A stretch of DNA of 64,000 nucleotides from Bedellia somnulentella (lineage: Eukaryota > Arthropoda > Insecta > Lepidoptera > Bedelliidae). Below, one piece after another: positions 45,753 to 57,850 of the stretch. Every line of letters starts with the position of its first letter. Positions within the stretch are counted from its first letter, which is position 1. The notes beneath the pieces are model-generated. The model did no database searches. It saw nothing but the letters and a program-made list of their open reading frames with translations, and was not told where the DNA came from. The DNA lies in contig OY755177.1 in NCBI GenBank assembly GCA_963576735.1, positions 12,834,001 to 12,898,000 on the forward strand. The letters run 5' to 3'. Both the position numbers and the translations under genes were made by a program.

Positions 45753-46084
45753 GATTGTCCAGTGGGTAGAACACTCGGTTATCGTGCAAACGACTAGTGT
45801 TCAAATCCTGGGTCGGGCTTACACCAATTTGTCTTTTCTAAAGACATATGTGTGGTTAATTTATCATGGTTGTTAACGGTGAGGGAAAACATCGTGAGGA
45901 AACCCACATGGCTGAGTTGTACTTAGTCATGTGACAGTGTATTCGTACAAAACGGCGATAGGCCTGCACCCTATCACGTGAGTACACTGTCCATGCAAAA
46001 CGTGAAGTCACGTCATGTTCAGAAGTATTAGTACCTCTGCCAACCCCTTCGGGGATATTCGGCGTGAACGTTTATGTTATGTCT
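45753..46084 (+). mobile_element. SINE-B copy
   Basis: Plus orientation, from CGATTGTCCAGTGGGTAGAA (tRNA-like head with GTTCAAATCCTGG) to GTGAACGTTTATGTTATGTC. There is a short internal deletion after CATGCAAAACGTG. Confidence 0.85.
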
Positions 46085-46892
46085 TGATTCTATTTAATGT
46101 AACCTCTTAAAAATCATAACGAGTAAATTAATTTGCAATCAGTTATTAGGCCACACATTTTTACCGAACAAAGTTACGTAAAGCTTGTTTTATTTTTGTC
46201 TCTATATCTGTATATTCTTGAGATCTGTTTGTAATATATAATGTAAGTATTTTTAAATGTCAGATGTGTGAGGCTTTGATATTGAAGAGATGTGAACAGT
46301 ATAATTTCACTTTCGATCTGCATTACCGACAAAAAATAGCTATTGTTTCAAATATAAACATCGAAAATAAAAATGGCAAAAATAATACTATGAAAATTGA
46401 ACTCATTTCAACATATTGATTTTCATTTAACACACTAGTCAGAGCTTCAAAATTGACCACTTAATTTTATAATTAATAGTTGATGTGCACAATTTTAGTC
46501 ATTACAGCCAACGTAGAATCTTAACGAAACCCAGCGATGTAATGACTAATTCCTCACGTATATAATACGAATGTTTTCCACACACTTGTCCATATATTCT
46601 ATTATCAAATAGTATAATAAGAAACATGTTATTAAAAACCGGTTTAACCCGACAAAAAAATAAAATGGTGGCCAAAATTATAACTCTTTTGCGCGCCAAG
46701 TAAAATAGCTGCTAGGGCGTTTGAATGCGTTAAGTTAGAATATCAATTTAATAAATACAGATTATACAGACAGATACAGATATAATATAAAATATTAATT
46801 TATTTCCTAAAATGCTTGGATTTAGTTAATAGTTCTAATGCTATACTGCTCTCACCTGATATCTTAACATTTTGTACATCTGTGTTTTTGAT

Positions 46893-47152
46893 AGCTGTGT
46901 AGTGTCGACTTAGAATAGCACTACCCCATTTCTTCCGGTGGGTGTACGTAAGAGGCGACTAACGGACTTGGGGCTTTTTAAGGGATTTTTGGGCGATGCG
47001 GTTGGAGACCCATCATCAAGAACCTTTATTCTACCATCTTTTCCCCAGTCAACTTCCAAAAGTGGCTGTGGAATTTCTAATTTCTCAGCTTTGGCTACCT
47101 CTTTTAGGGATTTATAGCCGTGAGTATATGTATGTATATATATATATATGTA
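46893..47152 (+). mobile_element. SINE-A, full length with perfect TSD
   Basis: TGTGTTTTTGAT occurs at 46881-46892 and 47153-47164, a perfect 12-bp TSD. The copy runs AGCTGTGTAGTGTCGACTTA to a TATATATATATATGTA tail. Confidence 0.9.
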
Positions 47153-47169
47153 TGTGTTTTTGATGGTTT

Positions 47170-48700
47170 TTACAAGTTGAATTAAGAAAAATAAATCATA
47201 ACCATACGAGTGAGTAGCGATTAACAAAAAGTCACAGTTTAAATGTAAGCGGACTACATGCTTAAATCTTTAAAAGTAGCTATATGAACAAGTGTGTTGA
47301 AAATTGCAAATAGATAAATTCATAACAGCATAACTGTTTTCATTAACTTACGCTTCTCAATCTACGACGTTAATCTAGATTAATATATATTAATATTTTA
47401 AACTTTAAAAAGCTCTTAATACTTTTAATAGGGTCTCAAAGTATCTCAAAAAGCTCTTGGACTTAATTTCGGTTAATATTCGTAAGCTTAAAACTGCCAA
47501 CATTTCTTATATGATTATGGTAACTTAAAAAAAGTTCGTATATATTTATAACAATTGGTTCTTGTTTTAGTGGTCAGCTAATGGGCTGTCAAAAAATCAT
47601 TGTTTTTACAGAAAATATGACTAATACAAAAATGCGGAATTTTGTTCTCGTACTTTTAGATTAAGGGTTTCTCTAACCTTTTCAAAGCATGTTTGTTTCG
47701 GAAGAGTTTATTTAATTTACCAAATTATCAACATATTAAATTATAAGTAGGTACGTGAAAAAAACTACTATATCGAAAAATACATATAACTTTTTGTTTC
47801 TCATTGATTTCTCCTGAATGTCATGTATTTTACTTAAAGACTTATGTTACATGTTATAAGAGTTTGTTACTCAAATATGTGCCATTTGGTGATCTGTCAT
47901 TTTATCTCAAATCTTACTCAGCCAATTTGACCCATTCCAACCAATGGATTTTGTTGTGTTGACATAAATTTTCAAATCTTTTTTTAATTAACTGTTTTAT
48001 TAGGAATAGATCATAGGTAGTTCTATATATTGTTAATGTATTAAAATTATGGCAAAAAAATCAGAGAAAAGTCTTAATACTGAGGAAAAGTTTATAAAAA
48101 ACGTGACATAATAACCAAAATTAAAGTTGAGGATATGTGTATTAAAAATGATTTTACATGATAAGTCCAGACTTGCATCGTAGTAAAATAACAAGGATAT
48201 ATTTTTTACATTATTTTCTTACAAATTTTAATAATTACATAAATACCTTATCTAGAATATTCGTGATTAACAATGAAAGCTAATACAATTGTTCGTATCT
48301 TTCAATCTTTCAAAAAAGGAATTTCATAAACACCTATTTAAAAAATTAAAGTTTGTTATCGATCTTAAACATTTTGTTCTCGTCGTAAATAAAGATATTC
48401 CTTTGAAGGTTTTGAAAACCTAACATTCCTTCGACCTCTCTGCAGGTATCAAGAGACATTCCAACCATTTTGACTGAGCGGAATGTTCGCAAACATATTT
48501 GTTGTATGTAACACCAAAATTACGAAAATTGTCTGTACCTAACACCAACAACAGCCACTATACATCGAACGTTGATTTAATCTACATTTAACTAACACAT
48601 TCTCTCTTTTAATGTAACACGTAATAATATTATCTAACATATTGACACTCCATGTAATTAAATACCTTAAATATCTTTACATCAGTATACACTTACAAAT
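47170..48700. other. AT-rich stretch without recognised gene
   Basis: If the minus-strand exon at 48.7-49.0 kb is terminal, part of this is its 3' UTR. A minus-strand AATAAAA lies near 48000. Confidence 0.35.
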
Positions 48701-48717
48701 TGCACTAAAGATTAAAT

Positions 48718-49016
48718 TCACGACACGTCACAGCGCCACGTTATGGGTATTTCGAAGTAGAGTCTCGTGGGTTGAGGGGAGTCTCTGAGTTCGGTTAATT
48801 TGTTTGAGTGGAGTGGAGTTGGTTCACGTGAAGGTTGCATCGTTTGCGTCATGTTCTGTTTCGTCTGGTGCGGGGGGAGCGGCGGGGGGTCTTGCGTTGT
48901 CCAGTCGGGGTCGCGGGGAGTAGCGTGGGGTCAGCGCAATCCCGCCGACAACCGGGTGCGATTTAAGATTCCCTCCTGTAACGCGTCGTGCATCAACCGC
49001 TCGTTCTCTTGGCGAA
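48718..49016 (-). CDS. Likely terminal exon with possible stop-codon readthrough
   Basis: A GC-rich island on the minus strand follows a strong acceptor (AACATTTTTGTTACAG|, AG at 49018-49017). Two bases complete a split codon, and then 27 codons begin RQENERLMHDALQEGI, a charged amphipathic sequence like a coiled-coil end. TGA at 48931-48933 follows. The same frame then stays open for 70 more codons, Pro/Thr-rich (DPPPLPPHQTK near the middle), to TGA at 48718-48720. The first stop is in the leaky TGA-C context known from insect readthrough genes. A second frame in the exon is also open for about 62 codons, so the reading is not certain. The gene is not recognised, and upstream exons should lie at higher coordinates. 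Confidence 0.5.
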
Positions 49017-49029
49017 CTGTAACAAAAAT

Positions 49030-49640
49030 GTTACAATTAAAAATATATTTATACTTGATTTATGGTTTCGGAGCTGGCATCAGCTAAAGGTTGGCAAGTT
49101 TGTAAAGTTTCATTGTTGTTTATTTCCCCACAGCTCATATGCCCTCACCAAGAGGGTCAAGCTGTATAGATTGATTTACCTTTTGCTCGTCACGCTGACC
49201 AAATGTGGGTTGGAAGGCTAGATACTACTACCGTGATAGTAATTAGGGCCGACTGCTTCTTCTCAAAAAACCATACAGATTGCCAAAAATGGTATAAATA
49301 GAATCAAGAATTTGGTTGGTTTCCAAGAGAATAACTTAGTCGACCTTGAACAAGGCCATTGTATTTGACAAGGAATGCTATGGCATGAGACTTGTAATAA
49401 AGTCTTTTTAGTAGAAAACATCGATTAGGTATAAAGTTATTCTAACTATTCATCTCAACGTGCACTAAACATATAAAATGTAACGGTGTAAGTTCATGCA
49501 GTTTAGTTCAGTAGTCTTCGTTTCCTAGCCAGCACGCCAAGTTACATGTTAGCCAATAAACATATGGCATTAAAGGGATATGCCATATAGGTAGGTTGTG
49601 TTATCTGCTCAAAATAGCATAAGGGGGAAATCCATTTGTC
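49030..49640. other. Presumed intron of the minus-strand gene
   Basis: It lies upstream of the 49016 exon. No feature is seen. Confidence 0.3.
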
Positions 49641-49644
49641 ACAG

Positions 49645-49825
49645 TCAGAGTGGTACAAGTTGACCAAAGATAATTGTTCGATGAGGCTCATCACCATCCA
49701 CCTTTTATAGTACAATATTATCCTGACTTTCTTTCCAACTTCCAGAAGTGGCTCAAGAATACATTGAGCGAAACACCTGCTTACCCCTTTTTGGCTTTAA
49801 GAGCTGTTAGTATAGGTTGGATGAA
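49645..49825 (+). repeat. SINE-A 3' part, degenerate
   Basis: CCAACTTCCAGAAGTGGCTC, CTTACCCCTTTTTGGC and GAGCTGTTAGTATA keep SINE-A order. The 70-codon frame here is its shadow. Confidence 0.6.
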
Positions 49826-49829
49826 GTTG

Positions 49830-51690
49830 AAGACAGACAGACAGAAAAAAATAGCATATTTGTTGATATCTTATCTTATTTGTTGATATCGTATGTACGG
49901 TGATCTCGCAAAGATTACAATGTAATTCATAAACTGTAGTGATTGATATTTCCTGATGCTTATCGGCATAAAAATAAGCTATTTGGTTTTAACTCAAAGT
50001 GAAAATTTTAACTCAGTCCTTCAGTTTATTAAATTGATATTGAATCCTTAACATACAAACGGTCTTAGAATACTAATTTAAATATTAAATAAAAATAGTG
50101 TTAAAATGTTAGCAAACTTCATATTATTTCTATAAAACACCTCTATGAGGGACTAAAAGGTAACACAGAAACACAACGGTTTGAGTGCAAATCCATGTTA
50201 TTCGAAAAGGGTCCGAAGTGTATCAGGTATTACGAGATATGTATACGATAAATCTAAAAATGAAAATGTTATTGTGGTTTCTAAAATAACCTGTTCTAAG
50301 TTTCATGAAATAATTTAACCAAAAATGTAAATTTTATTTAAATTTTCAGCATAAAATATAAGATACTTAAAACTTGTTGCACAATTGAAGAAAATCTCCG
50401 ATTATTTTCTTTTGGTTTTTAAACCTTTAAATAAAGAAAGCTAATTTTAAAGAGGTATAAATTGATATGGTTCTCAATCTAATGTCAAATTTTCATAAGT
50501 GTTTGTTTTTGTTTAAAAACAAGTAATGATCATATTTTTAAAACTGCTTTGTATTATTATTATATCAATAAGAAAAATACGACTAAAAGTTTTTTTTTAT
50601 TCTTCTAGTATTTTAATAATACAAATGTGAAATATTAATGCATTTTGGATATTCTTTAAAAGATTACAAGATTTGCTATTATGAATATAAGTTTAAAACA
50701 AAAACTCATAAAACTCTAAATAACCATGAGCAAGAAAACTTTAACCCTCGTCTATCGTATACGAGTAACTAAAAACCCAAACGCGAGCATATAAAATTAA
50801 TTTATAAGCATGCTTAATTAAAAAACTTTGAATGCTTCCGACGAAAACTGAAGTCAAATTGTTTTCTGAAATTCTCCAAGATGTATACACTTGTTTTAAA
50901 TATTAATTGGTAACGGCTGTTGAACGCATGAAAATCAGAATCTACGTATTTATGAGACCACTCCGTGAGGTTTGAGCTCGAAAAACGGGGTTAATATGTT
51001 TTGTTTGCGATCTGAAGTAGCAGGAATTTCGGCCGAGTTTACAGATACACACATCCCGCAAATAAGCAGTGATGCGTGAAATATGTGCGTTTACAAATTT
51101 ACGTTCAAACGGAATTGAACAGTTTTCGCTTATTGACTAAATTTTCTTTAAACAGGGATAATTTTCCAACAGAGGTGATTTTTGGTTAAACATCATATTC
51201 GGAGTTATAAACCTCAAAGCAGAAAATAGGATTTCGTAATGTATGAAATTTCTCAAGCATTGTATTGATATGAGTTTATTTGTAATATGAATGTATTTAT
51301 AAGAGTTAAGTATTACTCACGAAATACCTGAAACAATTATCTTTATTCCAGTAAATGATGGAATGCCAACGAACTGAAGGAGGTTGTTTACGAGTATATA
51401 TAGGTATATTAAATTCCAAAACCTGTTTCATTTTGAACTGAAATAGATTATTTTTGTTAAAAAAACTAATGTTCGGTTTATTCATCTCTAAATTATTATG
51501 TATTAGGATTTGAAGAGGGACCGTAAATGATCAGTTCCGTAAGAATAAGATTTTTTTCTATTACCCTGCAATGTGTGATAAATAAAATTTTCAACTGTCC
51601 GCTTTCCTTTTGATTAAATTACAGAAAATAGTATCGCATTTTCATTTCAAATAAACACATTGTTTTCATCAAATACTAGGAACAAATACG
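49830..51690. other. AT-rich stretch without recognised gene
   Basis: No supported feature is seen. Confidence 0.45.
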
Positions 51691-51701
51691 TGTTCGATTA
51701 G

Positions 51702-51911
51702 ATGAACTATTCGAATGAAAAAGTTAAACTGTTTTGCATTCCGGCCGCCAGCGAAACATATTTACAATTGATGCAATCCGTGGTAACTCCAGTTCTATTT
51801 TCAATATCAGGAACAATGGTAGTAATCATCGCCATATGCATGTCAATAACGTTGTTAATTCAGCAAACTAGTACAGCATACATAAAATGTCTAATAAACA
51901 GACTATCGTAG
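51702..51911 (+). CDS. Small ORF with a membrane segment, partly duplicated
   Basis: The 69-codon frame begins MNYSNEKVKLFCIPAASETY and contains a hydrophobic segment at about residues 33-53 (MVVIIAICMSITLLI), followed by a polar tail. From 51811 on, the sequence is repeated at 52284, where the frame again reads VIIAICMSIT..TSTAYIKCLINRL before a stop. Both copies begin just after AG (TATCAG| and TAACAG|), as duplicated exons would. No family is recognised. It could equally be a decayed TE fragment. Confidence 0.3.
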   Translation: MNYSNEKVKLFCIPAASETYLQLMQSVVTPVLFSISGTMVVIIAICMSITLLIQQTSTAYIKCLINRLS

Positions 51912-52779
51912 CGACCGACGACGGCGACGTGACAATTTACGCGGTTCGTAGTTTGTATGCAATTTTAAACAGGAAAAATCAGTACCTTTTGTATATTTGT
52001 CAGAGCTGCACGGGATCCCCAAGATCCAGTATGCATACTTAATAACTTGTTCTACTGTTTTCTACATATTCAAAGTAAAAAATATCTCTAAATTCTCACT
52101 CCTAATTTAAATTAATAATAAATAAATAGATGATTAATAAATGTTGTTTCGCAAAGGAACTGACATTTAGGATCATGTCGTTAATACCTATTGAGGTAGA
52201 CAGTGGTTATTGACTACTGAAATAAATCTCTCACTCCGCAATATAAAAAAATATTTATATTGAACACAAAAATAAAATAACAGGAGCAGTAATCATCGCC
52301 ATATGCATGTCAATAACAATATTAATACGGCAAACTAGTACAGCATACATAAAATGTCTAATAAACAGACTATAGTGGCTTTGCGACGTAGCAATTATCG
52401 CGCTTCATACGAGTAATTTGTATGCAATTTTAAACAAGAAAAATCAGCGCTGCTTTGTTTATTTGTTAGAGCTGCATGGGATCCCCAACTTTATGCAAGA
52501 CACAGTATGCATAAATAATAAGTTGTCCTACTGTTGCCTGCGTATTTATAGAAAAATAGCTCTCCGAACTCAGGACTGCTCAATATCTTTATTTAAAAGG
52601 CATGTACATCATTCATTGGCAATTAAATAATTATGATTAATTGATGAATGCATAATATTTTACATTTAGAATATCAAATACTTTATATGCATGCCGTTAA
52701 TACCTATTGAGGTAGACAGTTACTTACTACTACTATGATCACTAGTTTACATGACATAAATCTCTCGCTTTCCTAACAC
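51811..52779 (+). repeat. Tandem duplication, unit about 470 bp
   Basis: Unit 1 (51811-about 52243) and unit 2 (52284-about 52779) share AATCATCGCCATATGCATGT, ACAGCATACATAAAATGTCT, GTATGCAATTTTAAACA and TAATACCTATTGAGGTAGAC in the same order, with many substitutions. It is an old local duplication. The last block resembles an RTE 3' end. Confidence 0.85.
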
Positions 52780-52789
52780 AAAGAAAAAC

Positions 52790-54270
52790 TTTAATTAAGT
52801 CAATATAAAACATCAAAAACTTGTTGGACTTGTGCTAAACTGTAACCAATTAGCGTTCACGATTTGTTATTGACTAGCCAAACATAAAGTCAATTGCAAC
52901 GCAGATATTATTAAATCTCTTATAAAATAAGAAATTTCCCCAATAGCGTACTGTAGAAAGGACAATAATGACTATCGGACTTACTCTTTCATAAAAGTTG
53001 GCTTCGCGCCAAAAGTGCTTATGGTCATAACCGCTACAATATTATCTGTATTAAATATTTGCTGTTTTCCACACCCGCTTATATGGAAACGAGTAAATAC
53101 GCAGTAAAACTTTTTGTTATAAACTTAAAGACCAAATGTTAACTTTTTTTCTATTTGGATTACTTTTGGACATATCTATGCGTATGCAAAGTGGACCGAT
53201 CACTTTGAATGGGAAGTAATTTAAGTTCCAGGAATAAAAATACCTTAGCCACTTTTAGAAGTGATTTAGGATAATAAAAGTATCACATTACACGTTTATT
53301 CATTCGCATCATTCTTTTCGATACCGGAACTATTGAAGAACTCATTTCTTAACTTTGTATTTTTGTAAAAAAAACATCCATATACGATACAAAGACTTTC
53401 TTGATAAATTAATGATCTTGCAATGACTTTTAATACTAAATAAAATATTAAATTAAAAGTTACACAAATAAATGAAAAATGATGTATATTTATTATTTCG
53501 AACAAAAGCGCTAAATAAAACATCGATAAATATCGAAATCGAATTTTGAATTATTACCCATTAAAATTATGATCTGTCATAGAAATAGAAAGGTTAGATA
53601 TTCAAAACATTTCGTTAAAAAGGTTATAATTTACCTTCGTTTGCATTAATTAACCATTTTACATCGATGCATTGAAAAAAAATTTATATTCGGATACTGA
53701 ATATACATAATGTATGACTTAAGGGTAAAAGAAATAATTAAAATTCTTTTGTCAATCTTTTTAAATCTCGATCATGGCGATTTGTAAATTTTCACACTTT
53801 GATATAACAATGTTGTTTATAAGCAGACAGGTCTTAGTTTTCCATCACAAAAGATAGTTGGTGGATGAGATTTTATAAATATGCAGTGAGTTGAGCTTAA
53901 AGTATGTAAATATATCTAGTTAATTTGCAGGGGTCGTTTAAAAAGATGATAAAGAAAATCGCCTACATAATTAACTTATACTTGGTAAAACTAGATTAAA
54001 TAAATAAACTTCCCCATTATTTACTACCTCTGTGGCTTAACGGTTCCTGCATTAGGCTCATGAACTGGTTCGATCTCAAAATTGTGCCTACAAAAATTTT
54101 GCGTGTGATATCTTTCCTAAATATTTTAAGAGATCGTGTCTTGGAACAACAGATTATCAATCATCAATCGCGGCTACTATCATCTGCCAACTAACATATG
54201 TCTTTGCTGACTTGTCCCTACTTCTCGTTAGTGTGGAATAATTGTCAGGTGAGGATTATTAATCCCATAT
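52790..54270. other. Stretch without recognised gene
   Basis: A SINE-A scrap lies at about 53225-53280 (CTTAGCCACTTTTAGAAGT). Nothing else can be supported. Confidence 0.45.
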
Positions 54271-54278
54271 GTGTTTGT

Positions 54279-54531
54279 CATAAATAAAAGATGTTATTAA
54301 AGGAAAGAAAAATTTCGACACTGGCGGGGTTTGAACCCGCGACCTTCGGGTATACGCCCCCGTCGCTCTGCCTACTGAGCTACAGTGTCAGTTGGCATCC
54401 AGCGCGAAATTTCTCTATCCTTTGTTTCTTTTTTACACGTTCAAGTAGTGTTTGCGTTTCCTACCTCCGAATTTTAACTAATTCGGACGGCCACAAATTT
54501 TTCTTTCCTTTAATAACATCTTTTATTTATG
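54279..54531. repeat. tRNA-like unit with long terminal inverted repeats
   Basis: A tRNA-like unit (minus strand, 54317-54389) and block B are enclosed by an inverted repeat of about 37 bp (CATAAATAAAAGATGTTATT...GAAAGAAAAATTT and its complement ending at 54531). Unlike the tandem copies, this one is bounded symmetrically, as a TIR transposon would be. Confidence 0.75.
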
Positions 54532-54599
54532 AGTACTAATCCCCACATGAGGAATTCATGTCAAAAAACATTAAACCATATGTGTTTGGTTTCTCGTTT

Positions 54600-55920
54600 T
54601 AGATCATCTGTTTATTGATGTCAAATTAACATAGAATCGGTGGTTCTATATTGTTTCAGAAAGTATTTTAATGCAAATAAATATTTAATATTACAAAATT
54701 GAAGTTCATAGTAAATAATATGTTTTGTATTAAAACTTAATTTGTTTTAAATTACCACTTATAGGCAAATTTGTTAACCTTCTCACACTTCTGATTTCTG
54801 TCTTAAAACACTTTCTAATTGATTTTCAATCAACCTTCGTGGCTTAACAAAATATTGTATTATACGTATAATAATAATACGAGTTATAAGTCCTTGTTAA
54901 AGGACAAAGAAACCACGAGATCCCACAACTTGGTAGCATGTTCTCTCGAGACATGTTCCAATAAGTATCGGACCCAGAACTTGGCAAACTTGTCATAGTT
55001 TGTGCTCACAAAGACAGCCGACGACCGACACGGGCCGTGACGCTGTCACTTTGGTTATGATACAAGTTTAATACATAAGCACTACATTGTGTAGGCTTGG
55101 GATATTGTTTATCTTGTTATGAGACCAATTATGTTGGTGTATTTTTAATACTCTTTCCGTTAGAGTATGGCTAAGTGATAAAGGGTGAAACAGTTAAAAA
55201 AGGCTCATGTCAAGATTTCCATATTTTTTTTAACAATCTTACCTCTTTTCAATTCCCAAAAGAACACAAGGAAGACAAGATATTCGTTGACTCTGAAGCT
55301 TTGAATATTATTGTTATGAGCATAGTTGGGTAGTAATGCTTGTCAAAAAGGCTAACAAGTTGTGATTCCAACGGGAATGTAATTTAACTTGAATTTTATT
55401 TCGAGTGCTTATTAATTATTTTAGTATATGTCATAGCATATCTGAAATAATATCACCATTCTAGCTATCATAGATTGTTAGATACAGCTTGAAGACAGAC
55501 AGACAGTCAATGGCGTGACGCGAACAGGGTACCCTTTAGGTACGAAACTCTAAAATCGGATCGAAATCAATTTAACAAACAGAAATTCGTAAAAAAACAC
55601 TATAATTGGCTTCTAGTTCAGTATTATTCAATTTCATTTTGAATTCGATAATAAACTAAGCTATGTTTCCATTTTTTCATGTTACTTGTTTCATATTCCT
55701 AACAATGTTTTACACAGCTCACTCACATAATATAATCGGATTAAGGTTATTATTCATATTCCACGTCACAGTGTGAGATTGATAAATGCTGCCTTGTCTG
55801 TTCATGTAGTACTTTGTTCATGTAGCTTTGACATCTCTGTTCCACTTAATACACGTGATATACGTGACATTATTAATTTGTAATACTGGGAATCTTGTGT
55901 TAGCAGCAGTTAGCAAGCTA
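54600..55920. other. Stretch without recognised gene
   Basis: No supported feature is seen. Confidence 0.45.
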
Positions 55921-55927
55921 GCAGTGC

Positions 55928-56185
55928 CTAAGGGCCGGCGCTGACTGCCGGCATGGCATGGCAAAGGATTTCGGTACAGATATAGCATTTTTAATCTTAT
56001 TACCATACATATAGAATTCATTTTGACACAACGATGCCGAGGGGGGCCGCGGTAGGACAGAACGTCGGCATCGTTGTGTCAGAATGAAGTAAAATGAATT
56101 CTATATTCATGGTAATAAGATTAATAATGCTATATCTGTACCGAAATCCTTTGCCATGCCATGCCGGCAGTCAGCGCTGGCCCTA
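55928..56185. repeat. Fold-back element, about 258 bp
   Basis: The arms start TAAGGGCCGGCGCTGACTGC at 55928 and return as its near-complement ending at 56185. Arms are about 115 bp with few mismatches around a GC-rich centre (GAGGGGGGCCGCGGTAGGAC). No ORF is present. Confidence 0.85.
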
Positions 56186-56267
56186 ATTTGACATACAGTG
56201 AGTTTCTGGAAAAGTCACACATGTATGAAGTTGCTACTCAATTACCAAACAGGATACATACTTACAA

Positions 56268-56400
56268 ATGTATAATCACGGCTATAAATCCCAAAAACAG
56301 GTGGCTAGAGCTTAAGAATTAAAATTTCGCAGTTAACGTAAGAAGTTGTGTGGAGAAACTATGGTTAAAATCTGCTTCGCCCAACAATCACTCAAACAAC
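56268..56400 (-). repeat. SINE-A 3' part, degenerate
   Basis: TAATCACGGCTATAAATCCC, GGTGGCTAGAGCTTAAGAAT and TCTGCTTCGCCCAACAATCA are SINE-A blocks in minus orientation. Confidence 0.6.
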
Positions 56401-56545
56401 TTCAAAGCTAAATTTCTTTGAATAAAACATTTCAAATTTAGGAGAGATCTATTTGGTTATATAAACATCGATAGCAAAATCTGAATTTGTGTAACGAAAT
56501 TGAGTAAACTGTAATGTAAATGTAATCGAGGTTAATTTTGGTTTG

Positions 56546-56725
56546 TTAAAGAGCTTATTCCATTACACTTTGTCGTTGCTGAATTCAGACGTCCTTCGAA
56601 GTTACTGCCGCAGACCCTTGTTATTCCACTACACAAATTTCAGTTTGAACGTTATTCCACTAGTCTGAATTCAGATTCTGTGGCTTTCAGACGTCTTCAT
56701 TCAGACAAATGGAATAAGCTCTTAA
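56546..56725. mobile_element. Small MITE with TTAA flanks
   Basis: GAGCTTATTCCATT at 56551 recurs inverted as AATGGAATAAGCTC ending at 56721. TTAA flanks both sides (56546-56549 and 56722-56725), the target of piggyBac-like transposases. The interior of about 170 bp has repeated GAATTCAGA motifs and no ORF. Confidence 0.7.
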
Positions 56726-56929
56726 CGCCTCACTCGTCTACAGCTAATTAAATTATTATATTATTTTAATGTTCCAAGTTCTGCTTAGAATAAATAAATA
56801 AATAAGTTGTTACTTATATTGGTAACCTACACATAACCTTTTTCTTTTTAAATGCACGTAAGGAACGGTGACCTTATAGCCACTCTAATTCCTATTTTTT
56901 TCGTCGGATTTATGGTTTTGATTATTTTA

Positions 56930-57187
56930 CATACATACACACATACATATACTCACAGCTATAAATCCCTAGAAGGGGTAGCCAGAGCTAAGGAACTAGA
57001 AGTTCCTCAGCCATTTTTGGTAATTGAGTGGTTAAAAGATGGCAAAATAAAGGTTGTTGGTGATGGGTCTCCAATCGCATCGCCCAAAAATCCCTTAAAA
57101 GCTCCAATACCGTTAGTCGCCTCTTACTCAACCCACCGGCAGAAATGGGGTAGTGTTATTCTAAGCCGACACTACACAGCAGTGCAG
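56930..57187 (-). mobile_element. SINE-A, full length with perfect TSD
   Basis: TTGATTATTTTA at 56918-56929 and 57188-57199 is a 12-bp TSD around a complete minus-strand copy. The 119-codon frame at 56852-57211 is its shadow. Confidence 0.9.
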
Positions 57188-57759
57188 TTGATTATTTTAG
57201 TATCAAAATAGACATGAATTTCTAAGTGTGACTACGATTGTTTTAGTTTGTGTATTTCTTTTTTTATTTTGTTATAATCTAACTAAAACGGGAAAGATTT
57301 CTGCTTAAAATTGCTTTTACCCTCTTTTAGTGAATTGGCTAAAAACCCTGTGACACGAGATTTTTCTATAATAGAATATTTTACATAAGGCGTGGGGCTG
57401 GTTGTTACTTTAAACACAGTTCTATACCCAGAATTTCAATACTTTTCATTTAAACTACAGAGAATTGGTGTAAGAAAATTGGTGATAAAGATATACAGAA
57501 ATAATTAAACTGTTATATTGTGCATTTACCACGGAGGTCACATATAGATAAAATAGAGTGTGTGCTAAAACACAGATTTGAAAACGAAAGAATAAAAAGA
57601 CTGGGCAGGATTGTTCTCAGTGCAATCTAGTTATTACTTAGCTCAATGGTAACTATTAGCTAAAGTAGTGTGTGTATGATGGAATGTCAGCATCATATCT
57701 GATATTTTTAAACTATTTTGTAATATTTTAATAATGTAAACGAAACTTGTGGGGTATTA

Positions 57760-57845
57760 CAGGACACAAAGTGGTTATAGATAATTCCTGTCTAACCTAA
57801 AGACAATTAACGGCGTGAATATGAGTATGTGTGTGTTTGTGTGTA
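57760..57845 (+). repeat. RTE 3' fragment, degenerate
   Basis: AGGACACAAAGTGGTTATAG and AATTAACGGCGTGAATATGA resemble the RTE 3' UTR. Confidence 0.45.
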
Positions 57846-57850
57846 TTCGA

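Noticed and set aside
48931..48933. Selenocysteine codon
   Set aside because: I see no SECIS-like element that I can support; readthrough or a plain stop is simpler.
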